In this document: piece after piece, positions 14,796 to 21,622 of the stretch
Layout: each line of letters starts with the position of its first letter
Numbering within the stretch: the first letter of the stretch is position 1
Assembly (NCBI RefSeq): GCF_003201865.1
Contig: NZ_QJJJ01000020.1
Coordinates: forward strand, 1 to 64,000
DNA length: 64,000 bases
Direction: 5' to 3'
Source: Methylobacterium sp. B4
Lineage (GTDB): Bacteria > Pseudomonadota > Alphaproteobacteria > Rhizobiales > Beijerinckiaceae
Made by a program: the position numbers and the translations under genes
Notes under the pieces: model-generated
Told to the model about the DNA's origin: nothing
What the model saw: the letters and a program-made list of their open reading frames with translations, nothing else
The model's database searches: none

Positions 14796-17213
14796 ATGGC
14801 AAGCGGTGTCGTTACTCTCAAAGGGGCATCCGTCAGTCCGACCAATAGTGGTGGCGGATCTTTTACCGCTCAGACAGTTTTGTTTTATAGTAACTCGACG
14901 GCAACCGATCTTGGAAACTTTATAGGTTCGACTCTTTCGAGTTTTCCCGTCGGAACGTCGACATCCGGAGGCCCTGGAACGACTGACAACATCTGGTCGT
15001 ACACGGCGACTTTGCCGGCCGGTACTTACGATCCTGCCAACGGAACGGGCATCGTTGCCTACGTCGTACCGAGCGGTACTCAAACATCCAACACGGCCGC
15101 TTTCGACAGCCGCTCCGCCCAATATTCCGTTTCGGCGCTGGGCGGAGCGGCGCCAACCGTGGGATTGGCCGGTCCGACCACGTCCGGCACCACGGCGGCC
15201 GGCGGTGCGTCCGGCTCCACGACAGCCTTCTATAGAGTATCCTACGGCCGGGTCGTCGTGCCGGTGGCTGCGGGTGCGACCGGGCCGACGGGTCCAACCG
15301 GCGCCACGGGTGCCACGGGTGCCACGGGCGTGGGTGCGGCCGGCGCCACGGGTGCAACCGGTATTCAGGGCGCGACCGGTGCCACGGGCGCGACAGGTAT
15401 TCAGGGCGTGACCGGTGCCACGGGCGCTACGGGTGCAACAGGTATTCAGGGTGTGACCGGCGCTACGGGTGCCACGGGCGTAGGCGCGACCGGTGCCACG
15501 GGCGCCACAGGCACTCAGGGTGCGACCGGCGCCACAGGCGCGACAGGTATTCAGGGGACGACCGGTGCCACGGGTGCTACGGGTTCGGTCGGTCCGACGG
15601 GCGGGACCGGTGCGACGGGTATCCAAGGCGCCACCGGAGCGACGGGCGCCACGGGTGCGACAGGAGTAGGCGCGACGGGTGTGACCGGTACCACGGGCGC
15701 GACGGGTTCGGTCGGTCCGACGGGTGCAACCGGCGCCACGGGCGCGACCGGTGCCACGGGTATCCAAGGTGCCACGGGTGCGACGGGCGCGACCGGTGAT
15801 ACGGGCGCGACGGGTTCGGCGGGCCCCACGGGGGCGGGTGCCACGGGTGCGACCGGTGCGACCGGTATCCAAGGTGCCACTGGAGCGCTGGGCGCCACGG
15901 GTGCGACAGGAGTGGGTGCTACGGGCGCGACGGGTTCGGTCGGTCCGACAGGCGGGACCGGTGCGACGGGTATCCAAGGTGCCACCGGAGCGACGGGCGC
16001 CACGGGTGCGACAGGAGTGGGTGCCACGGGTGCTACGGGTTCGGTCGGTCCGACGGGAGCGGGTGCCACGGGTGCGACTGGTGCGACGGGTATCCAAGGC
16101 GCCACCGGAGCGACGGGCGCGGCCGGTAATACGGGCGCGACGGGTTCGACGGGCCCCACGGGAGCGGGTGCCACGGGCGCGCCCGGTGCCACGGGTGCGA
16201 CAGGAGTGGGCGCGACGGGTGTGACCGGTGCCACGGGCGCGACAGGTTCGGTCGGTCCGACGGGCTCAACCGGCGCTACGGGGGCGGGGGCCACGGGCGC
16301 AACCGGCGCCACGGGTATCCAAGGCGCCACGGGTGCGACCGGTGATATGGGCGCGACGGGCACCGCGGGCACGGGCGCGACCGGTGCCACGGGTGCAACG
16401 GGTTCGGTCGGTCCGACGGGCGCCACGGGAGTAGGTGTGACCGGCGCCACGGGTGCCACCGGCTCGGCTGGTCCGACGGGTGCCACGGGCGCAGTCGGTT
16501 CGACCGGAGCGACGGGCACAACCGGTGCGCAGGGAGCCACGGGCGATACAGGCGCGACGGGTGCCACCGGCCCGACGGGTCCGGTCATCTGCTTCACGCC
16601 CGGCACCCGCATCGCGACGCCCGAGGGCGAGACGGCGATCGAGAACCTGCGGCCCAGCGACGCCGTGCGCCTCGCCGACGGCGCCGTCGCCATCGTGCGC
16701 TGGATCGGCCGCCGCCGCCTCGACCTGCGGACGCATCCGCAGCCGGCGAGCGCCCACCCGGTGCGGATCGCCGCCGGAGCCTTCGGCGGGGGGCTGCCGC
16801 GGCGCGATCTCGTCGTCTCCCCCGGCCACGGCCTCTACTGCGACGGCGTCCTCATCCCCGCGATCTGCCTCGTCAACGATCGCACGATCACGCGGGTGGC
16901 GGTCCCGTCGGTCGAGTACCTGCACGTCGAGCTGGCGCAGCACGCGCTCCTGCTCGCCGAGGGGATGCCCACGGAAAGCTACCTCGACGTGGACAACCGC
17001 GGCTTCTTCGAGAACGGCGGGGTGCCGCTGATCCTGCACCCGACTTTCGCGGCGATGGCGCATGAGGGGGGCTGCGCGCCCTACGTGATCGCCGGGGCCA
17101 AGCTGAAGGCGGTGCGGGCGCGCCTCGACCGGTTGGCGCAGGCCGGGGCGGCGGAACGCGCGGCGGGCAACCGCTGGCGGGCCCGCCTCGGCTTCGGGCG
17201 CCGCGTCGCCTGA
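14796..17213 (+). CDS. Collagen-like (Gly-x-Thr) protein with C-terminal Hint domain
   Basis: An 805-residue protein. Residues 1-159 are a Thr/Ser/Gly-rich beta domain (GVVTLKGASVSPTNSGGGSF at the start; SYTATLPAGTYDP). Residues 160-597 are a collagen-like Gly-X-Y region dominated by GAT/GPT/GIQ triplets, with periodic Gly-Val-Gly or Gly-Ala-Gly steps that break register. Residues 599-745 are a Hint (hedgehog/intein, Hint_2-type) domain beginning at Cys599 (CFTPGTRIATPEGETAIENL) with the SPGHGLYCDG histidine motif. The tail is basic. No Sec signal is visible. Hint domains can cut or release the preceding chain, so the collagen rod may be freed or cross-linked after export. Thr at the Y position suggests O-glycosylation, and a glycosyltransferase gene lies 0.9 kb downstream. 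ATG 14796 has AGGGG upstream. Confidence 0.85.
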   Translation: MASGVVTLKGASVSPTNSGGGSFTAQTVLFYSNSTATDLGNFIGSTLSSFPVGTSTSGGPGTTDNIWSYTATLPAGTYDPANGTGIVAYVVPSGTQTSNTAAFDSRSAQYSVSALGGAAPTVGLAGPTTSGTTAAGGASGSTTAFYRVSYGRVVVPVAAGATGPTGPTGATGATGATGVGAAGATGATGIQGATGATGATGIQGVTGATGATGATGIQGVTGATGATGVGATGATGATGTQGATGATGATGIQGTTGATGATGSVGPTGGTGATGIQGATGATGATGATGVGATGVTGTTGATGSVGPTGATGATGATGATGIQGATGATGATGDTGATGSAGPTGAGATGATGATGIQGATGALGATGATGVGATGATGSVGPTGGTGATGIQGATGATGATGATGVGATGATGSVGPTGAGATGATGATGIQGATGATGAAGNTGATGSTGPTGAGATGAPGATGATGVGATGVTGATGATGSVGPTGSTGATGAGATGATGATGIQGATGATGDMGATGTAGTGATGATGATGSVGPTGATGVGVTGATGATGSAGPTGATGAVGSTGATGTTGAQGATGDTGATGATGPTGPVICFTPGTRIATPEGETAIENLRPSDAVRLADGAVAIVRWIGRRRLDLRTHPQPASAHPVRIAAGAFGGGLPRRDLVVSPGHGLYCDGVLIPAICLVNDRTITRVAVPSVEYLHVELAQHALLLAEGMPTESYLDVDNRGFFENGGVPLILHPTFAAMAHEGGCAPYVIAGAKLKAVRARLDRLAQAGAAERAAGNRWRARLGFGRRVA
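15273..16586 (+). repeat. In-gene collagen-type tandem repeat
   Basis: A 1.3-kb DNA stretch of 9- to 36-bp near-repeats (variants of GGTGCGACCGGTGCCACG) encoding the Gly-X-Thr rod. High internal similarity makes it prone to slippage and length variation between strains. The opposite strand gives a long Pro-Val-Ala frame that is a shadow. Confidence 0.9.
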
Positions 17214-17221
17214 CGAGACCG

Positions 17222-17249
17222 CGCGGCGCCGGGCTTTCCCGGCGCCGCG
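17222..17249. terminator. Strong hairpin terminator after collagen-Hint gene
   Basis: A perfect 12-bp stem, CGCGGCGCCGGG with CCCGGCGCCGCG, closes a CTTT loop nine bases past the stop codon. It is followed by TT only, so termination would rest on the very stable stem. Confidence 0.75.
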
Positions 17250-17378
17250 TTGCACCCGCTGCGAGGCGCGCTTCGCCGCCGGGCTCGCCCGCATCCCGGC
17301 CCGGGCCGCGCCGACCGGCCGCCCGCGGCCGTCCCCAGCCGCGCAAAAGCCCGTGCGGCCTCAGCCGAGTCGGATGTG

Positions 17379-18050
17379 ATGGCCCAGCGGCTTCGTCGGT
17401 GGAGAGCGGCGGCCCGTGCCTGGACCGCGCAGATCCGGCTGCTCAGGGAGCGGCGCCTGATCGCCGGCTCCGGGCTGTTCGACGAGTCGCTCTACCTCTT
17501 CGAAGCCCCCGACGTGATGCGGGAGGCGGCGGAGCCGATCGAGCATTTCTGCCGCTTCGGCTGGCGCGAGGGCCGGCGGCCCAACCTCTACTTCGACCCG
17601 CTCTGGTATCGCGAGCGCTATCTCGAAGGCGCCGACCGCAACCCGCTCGTGCATTACCTCACGGCCGGCGAACGGGCCGGCTGCCGCCCGGTCTGCTACT
17701 TCGATCCGCACTGGTACGCGCGGACCTACGGATTGCCGCGCCGGGCCTGCGCGCTGGCCCATTACCTCGCCCATCGGCGCAGCCAGCGCGTCGCGCCGAA
17801 CCCGGATTTCGATCTCGCCTTCTACCTCGACCGCTACGGGGCCGAGATCGGCCCGAACCGCGATCCCTTCGCGCACCACCTGCGCTTCGGGGCGGCGCGA
17901 GACCTCGACCCGTCGCCGCATTTCGATGCGGGGCGCTACCGACGATCCAAGATGGCGGGTCCGCCGCCCGAGGCGCACACGCCCTGGGCGGCGGCGGATC
18001 TGCGCGTGCCCCTCGTGCACGCCCTCGCCGCGCGGGAGCGCCGCCGCTGA
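17379..18050 (+). CDS. Protein of 'HY..G..EGR' repeats
   Basis: A 223-residue protein. After a basic helical N-terminus it consists of four degenerate units with an aromatic-rich pattern: HFCRFGWREGRRPN, HYLTAGERAGCRP, HYLAHRRSQR, HHLRFGAARDLDP, each followed by a FD...WY/FYLDRY segment. The same unit is common at the ends of bacterial glycosyltransferases and secreted proteins and occurs six times at the C-terminus of the giant protein encoded at 44592-52985. There is no signal peptide or catalytic motif. It is convergent with a glycosyltransferase gene (18070-19209), so a role in glycan or surface assembly is possible. The start at 17379 is chosen because upstream codons look non-coding. 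Confidence 0.7.
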   Translation: MAQRLRRWRAAARAWTAQIRLLRERRLIAGSGLFDESLYLFEAPDVMREAAEPIEHFCRFGWREGRRPNLYFDPLWYRERYLEGADRNPLVHYLTAGERAGCRPVCYFDPHWYARTYGLPRRACALAHYLAHRRSQRVAPNPDFDLAFYLDRYGAEIGPNRDPFAHHLRFGAARDLDPSPHFDAGRYRRSKMAGPPPEAHTPWAAADLRVPLVHALAARERRR

Positions 18051-18069
18051 GGGCCGCGCCCCCTCGCGG

Positions 18070-19209
18070 TCACGGAGCCGGCGGCAGCCTGTCGAGAGCA
18101 AAGCGCATGTTGGCCAGAAAGCGGCGGTGCTCGGCCTCCGGCACCTGCCCGCCTTGCAAGGCGCGCAGGCACGCGTCGAGGCACTCGCGGTGGCGCCCGC
18201 ACCAATAGGCGTTGACCGCGAACTCGTCGTAGAGGCCGTAGGCGTAGATCCAGCTCTCGACGAAGAGGCCCTCCGCCGGTGCCGGCAGGCCGAGGGCCGG
18301 CTCGGCGACGGACCGTCCCTGCGCGTAGCGGAACAGGACGCGGCAGAGGCGGCTGGCGGCGTGGGCGGCCTCGGCCCGCCCGGGCACGGCCGCGCTGGCC
18401 TGGGCATAGGTCGCGAGGATGAGGTCGGGGGGGCGGCCCAGCCGCTCCATCATCCGCCCGGCCTGGAGCAGGCTGACATAGACCTCCTCGACCCAGTGCC
18501 CGAGTTCGGCCCGGCGCAGATAGGCTTCCAGCGCCTCGGCGAACTGCCCGCAATCGCGGTAGCTCTGGCCGAGATAGAAGGTGTAGCGGGCCACCAGGAG
18601 CGGATCGGTTTCCGTGCGCAGCGCCCGCTCCAGCACGGCGGCGTCCCTGGCATAGGTCGTCGGATCGGTGCTGCGGGCGCCCTCGTGGTGGATGCGCATC
18701 AGGATCGGCAGATGGTTCTGCGTCACCGCTTCCGGGCAGTCGAGGAACTCGTGCAGGACGCCGCGATAGCGCCAGGAGAGCGCGTTGCGGATCAGTTGCG
18801 GCCGGCGATAGGCCGAGCCGGCATAGGTGATGTCGATCGTGTAGGAATCGGCCGAGAGCGCGGGGAGCGCGTAGCCGGGGGCGAGGACCAGTTCGTCGTC
18901 GGCGTCGATGATCAGCGTGTAGTCGCCGTGGCCCCGCGCCAGCGCCAGGGCTTCGGAGCGGTTCTGGGCGAAGTCGCGCCAGGGTCGCTCGATCACCTCG
19001 CCGGGCAATCCGGCCATCGCCGCGCGCACGCGCTCCTGCGTCCCATCGGACGAGCCGGTATCGACGACGATCCAGCGGTCGATGATCGGCCGGACCGAGG
19101 CGAGGCAGCGCCGGATGACGTGCGCCTCGTTCTTGACGATCATGCACAGGCAGACGGTCTGGCCGGTCGGCGTCACGGGACGAGGCCTCGCAGGTCGAAG
19201 AGTGCGCAT
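18070..19209 (-). CDS. Glycosyltransferase family 2 with helical (TPR-like) C-terminus
   Basis: About 379 residues. Residues 17-215 are a GT-A glycosyltransferase of family 2: LCMIVKNEAHVIRRCLASV, the nucleotide-binding VVDTGSSDGT (about 48-57) and the metal-binding IIDADDE (about 101-106), followed by an acceptor-side RYRGVLHEF block. The C-terminal part has helical pairs (ARYTFYLGQSYRDCGQFAEAL) that look like TPR repeats. It is probably cytosolic and uses a nucleotide sugar. A TTG at 19302 would extend it, but the ATG at 19209 fits the family start. It may glycosylate the nearby Thr-rich collagen protein (inference from position only). Confidence 0.85.
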   Translation of the reverse strand: MRTLRPARPRPVTPTGQTVCLCMIVKNEAHVIRRCLASVRPIIDRWIVVDTGSSDGTQERVRAAMAGLPGEVIERPWRDFAQNRSEALALARGHGDYTLIIDADDELVLAPGYALPALSADSYTIDITYAGSAYRRPQLIRNALSWRYRGVLHEFLDCPEAVTQNHLPILMRIHHEGARSTDPTTYARDAAVLERALRTETDPLLVARYTFYLGQSYRDCGQFAEALEAYLRRAELGHWVEEVYVSLLQAGRMMERLGRPPDLILATYAQASAAVPGRAEAAHAASRLCRVLFRYAQGRSVAEPALGLPAPAEGLFVESWIYAYGLYDEFAVNAYWCGRHRECLDACLRALQGGQVPEAEHRRFLANMRFALDRLPPAP

Positions 19210-19486
19210 CGACGAGTGCACGTCGGAGGGGGCGCGGCTGCCGGAGCTTGGCGCCCGCGCGCCGCCGGACCGGTTCCTGCCGCGATTGTCGGGGCAAGAC
19301 AACCAGAACGTTAAACGGCGCGCCGGTTCGCGGCTTGTTTTTGCGGGTGTTGTGGCCCTCCGCCCGCACCGACGACAGGTCCTGGGCTGACATGCCCCGG
19401 CCGCCCTGCGCCCAGGCGCGGCGTCTCATGAACCGTTCTCATGAACCCTTCCGCCCTCCGCCCGGTTGGCCCGGCGGAGGTGCATC

Positions 19487-19657
19487 ATGAGCGACCCGTC
19501 GAAGCGGAACGAGGGCGGCAAGCCGGAGGAGGTCGAGGCGCCGGATCGTCCGCGCCTGACCCCGCAGGGCCATAGCTCCGGCACGGTCTCGGGCGAGGAC
19601 AGCACCGATCCGCGGGGCGGTGCCAAGGAGGGGCAGGGCGACAAGGCGGAGGGCTGA
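19487..19657 (+). CDS. Small hydrophilic protein (56 aa)
   Basis: A 56-residue, highly charged, Gly/Pro/Asp/Lys-rich peptide (MSDPSKRNEGGKPEEVEAP ... GGAKEGQGDKAEG), almost certainly disordered. GGAGG sits six bases upstream of the ATG, a better ribosome-binding site than most genes here have, which is the main support. I recognise no family. Confidence 0.55.
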   Translation: MSDPSKRNEGGKPEEVEAPDRPRLTPQGHSSGTVSGEDSTDPRGGAKEGQGDKAEG

Positions 19658-19678
19658 GCGGGCTCAGTCCTCCGGGGT

Positions 19679-19749
19679 GCATCTAAACCTCTGTTGTGCC
19701 GCGGCTTCTTTCGACGAACCGGTGTCCGCTTCGTCGGAAAGCGCGCTAG
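19679..19749. repeat. Interspersed palindromic repeat B, copy 2
   Basis: Diverged copy of the unit at 125-194: same order of blocks (GCATCT, TGTGC, CGACGAACCGGTGTCC, CTTCGTCGGAAAGCGCGCTAG). The inverted repeat here is shortened to CGACGAA (19712-19718) / TTCGTCG (19730-19736). Its right end CTAG supplies the TAG stop codon of the next minus-strand gene, so the repeat touches coding sequence. Confidence 0.75.
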
Positions 19750-20051
19750 CGGCCGAGCGGATGCCGGGCCGCCTCGGGAACGATCTGGTGGTCGTAGGAG
19801 GCGTGGCAGGGCGGAACGTAGACCCAGGCGGCCAGCGCCGGCGGCAGGCCGAGGCGGCTGAGATCGAGTCCGCAGCTCGGTCGGCGCATCTGGCCGTAGG
19901 CCAGATGCGTGGCCGCGATCTCCGGGCTCTCGAAGCAGCCGAGCAATTCGTTGTCCCAGAGCACGGCGTAGCAGGGCCGGCCGGCCAGAGAGGTCGGCTC
20001 GATCCGGAACTCGCCCTGGAAGGTGTCGTATAGCCAGCACTCTCGGGGCAT
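19746..20051 (-). CDS. Hypothetical protein (101 aa)
   Basis: A compact 101-residue cytosolic protein, unusually rich in aromatic residues and Cys (WLYDTFQGEFRIEP, CYAVLWDNELLGCFESPE, WVYVPPCHASYDH), without signal peptide. I recognise no family, but composition and GAGGA 7-11 bases before the ATG support a real gene. The stop codon is contributed by repeat B, so the C-terminus may have been reset by repeat insertion. Confidence 0.55.
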   Translation of the reverse strand: MPRECWLYDTFQGEFRIEPTSLAGRPCYAVLWDNELLGCFESPEIAATHLAYGQMRRPSCGLDLSRLGLPPALAAWVYVPPCHASYDHQIVPEAARHPLGR

Positions 20052-20127
20052 CGGCGCATCCTCGGAATTATTTTTCTCTTCAACCTCGCGCCTCGAAACA
20101 TCGTTCAGGCCGCCGGCCCTGCGCAAG

Positions 20128-20230
20128 GCCGATCTCGGGCCAAGCGCCGATCTCGGGCCAAGCGCCGATCTCGGGCCAAGCGCCGATCTCGGGCCAAGCG
20201 CCGATCTCGGGCCAAGCGCCGATCTCGGGC
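20128..20230. repeat. 18-bp tandem repeat, 5.7 copies
   Basis: Five identical 18-bp units (GCCGATCTCGGGCCAAGC) followed by 13 bases of a sixth, in the intergenic space between a minus gene starting at 20051 and a plus gene starting at 20267. Each unit contains the near-palindrome CCGATCTCGG. Candidate roles are an array of protein-binding sites or a simple slippage locus. Confidence 0.9.
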
Positions 20231-20266
20231 GTTGCGCCGCCGCAGGACATCGCTCAGGTTGAAGCC

Positions 20267-20515
20267 ATGGCCGACGATGTCTCGCCTCAACGTCCCCTGC
20301 CCGAATGCCTGACCCGGTTCCTTGCCGAGCCGGGACCGCGGCAGCCGGTTCGCCGGCCGCCCGAACGCGACGCGGAGAGGCCGGCCATCGCCAAGTCGTC
20401 CGGCCCCCAGCCCTCCTCCTCGAAGCGGGCCCTGCAGATCGTTCTCCTGTGGGCACTGGGCTACAACCTCTTCGGATTTGCGATCATCGTTCTGCTATGG
20501 CGAAGCATGAACTGA
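20267..20515 (+). CDS. Small single-pass membrane protein (82 aa)
   Basis: An 82-residue protein with a Pro/Arg-rich cytosolic N-terminus (SPQRPLPECLTRFLAEPG) and one C-terminal transmembrane helix (LQIVLLWALGYNLFGFAIIVLL). No family recognised. It is followed 53 bases later by the holin-superfamily gene, so they may be co-transcribed. The tandem repeat array ends 36 bases upstream of its start and may affect its expression. Confidence 0.55.
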   Translation: MADDVSPQRPLPECLTRFLAEPGPRQPVRRPPERDAERPAIAKSSGPQPSSSKRALQIVLLWALGYNLFGFAIIVLLWRSMN

Positions 20516-20567
20516 GCGGCGCTCCCCGGGAGCGCGAGGGGGTTGGGATGCGGCCGAGGAAGCGCCT

Positions 20568-20930
20568 GTGAGCGAGCGCAGCGACCTGAAGGTCCGACCG
20601 GACGAAGACCCGCGCACGACCGCCGTCCTGATCCTCGTCGCCGTACGGGAGAGTGCGGCCCATCTCGGCCGGCTGCTTCGGCTGGCGCGAATCGAGATCC
20701 GCGGCAACCTGCGCGCGCTCGCGGCGCTGGTCCTGCTGTTCGGCGCCGCGCTCCTGCTCGTCCTCGTCACCCTGGCCCTGCTTCTGATCGCGCTGCGGGA
20801 TGCCCTGGCGGTGCTGCTCGGCAACGAGGCGCTGGCGAGCCTGATCGTCGCCCTGCCCTTCCTCGCCGCAACCGCGATCCTGACCTGGGCGGGCGTCCGG
20901 CGCATGAGCCTGCGCGCCTCGCGGGCCTGA
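20568..20930 (+). CDS. Phage holin family (holin superfamily III/Holin-X-like) membrane protein
   Basis: A 120-residue inner-membrane protein. A charged N-terminal amphipathic region (HLGRLLRLARIEIRGNLRAL) is followed by two strong transmembrane helices (LVLLFGAALLLVLVTLALLL and LIVALPFLAATAILTW). This is the layout of the ubiquitous chromosomal 'phage holin family' proteins related to YqjE/DUF1469; despite the name these are usually not lysis genes. The GTG start has GAGGA seven bases upstream. Confidence 0.75.
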   Translation: MSERSDLKVRPDEDPRTTAVLILVAVRESAAHLGRLLRLARIEIRGNLRALAALVLLFGAALLLVLVTLALLLIALRDALAVLLGNEALASLIVALPFLAATAILTWAGVRRMSLRASRA

Positions 20931-21073
20931 GCGGATCGTCGCTCCGGAGAGCGTCGCCGGGCCGGTCCGCACGAAAAAATCGCTCCCGCGAAAGCGTCCC
21001 CCGCGAAAACCGGTCTGGCCCGTCCATGGCCCAGGCGAGGGCGGCCGATGCCGCCTCGTCAGGGAGATGCACC

Positions 21074-21337
21074 ATGAGAACGGTTTCGATCCTCGCCTTC
21101 GTCGGTCTGGTCCTCGCGACGGCGCCGGCCCTCTCGCAGGAAGCGGCCGGGGAGCCGGCCAGCCGGAGCAACCAGGAGTTCCTCGGCGTCGATCTCGACA
21201 ACGGCGGCGTCTACTACAACGGCCGCAACTCGGGCCGGTACTGCCTCTACCGCACGGTCGAGGTGTTCAACCGCTATACGGGTTATGTCGAGGCCCGACG
21301 CGTCCGCCGCTGCGGGCGCGGCCTCTACCTGCCGTAG
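21074..21337 (+). CDS. Small secreted protein (87 aa)
   Basis: An 87-residue precursor with a typical Sec signal (MRTVSILAFVGLVLATAPALS, cleavage near LSQ-EAA). The mature part of about 65 residues is rich in Tyr, Asn and Arg (GGVYYNGRNSGRYC, RYTGYVEARRVRRCGRG) with two cysteines that could form a disulfide. GGGAGA lies upstream of the ATG. No family recognised. It is the first of a long run of exported proteins. Confidence 0.65.
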   Translation: MRTVSILAFVGLVLATAPALSQEAAGEPASRSNQEFLGVDLDNGGVYYNGRNSGRYCLYRTVEVFNRYTGYVEARRVRRCGRGLYLP

Positions 21338-21348
21338 GGCGGAACGCG

Positions 21349-21423
21349 ATGCTGCTGGCCGCGCTCTCGCCCCTCCATCTGGCCGCCCTCGGGTTGATCT
21401 TCGCGGTGATCGCGGGATGCTGA
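21349..21423 (+). CDS. Possible 24-residue hydrophobic peptide
   Basis: A tiny open frame, MLLAALSPLHLAALGLIFAV plus IAGC, starting 11 bases after the preceding stop and preceded by a purine-rich AGGGCGGAA. The peptide is one hydrophobic helix ending in cysteine. It could be a real micro-protein or chance. Confidence 0.25.
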   Translation: MLLAALSPLHLAALGLIFAVIAGC

Positions 21424-21622
21424 AGCCGGATTCGACCAAGGTCGGGCGCGCAGCCGATGCGCTCGGTGCGTCCCGTGGCCGGTCGCGATCGAGCCGCCCG
21501 CCGGTGCCCGGGGCGACATTGTTTCCCAATCCTCGCCGGGCTAACCCTGCCCCGGGCAGGGACGGCGCCGGGCGGCGCCCCGATCGAGGACAGAAATCCC
21601 GAAGACCGACGGGGAGACGATT

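Noticed and set aside
15551..16693. A minus-strand Pro-Val-Ala repeat protein
   Set aside because: It is the reverse translation of the Gly-x-Thr repeats; no start signals or flanking domains, whereas the plus strand joins smoothly to a Hint domain.
20128..20230. CRISPR array
   Set aside because: The 18-bp units are contiguous with no spacers, and no cas genes are present.
20568..20930. Phage lysis holin
   Set aside because: Layout matches the chromosomal holin-superfamily/YqjE-like proteins, and there is no endolysin or phage context.
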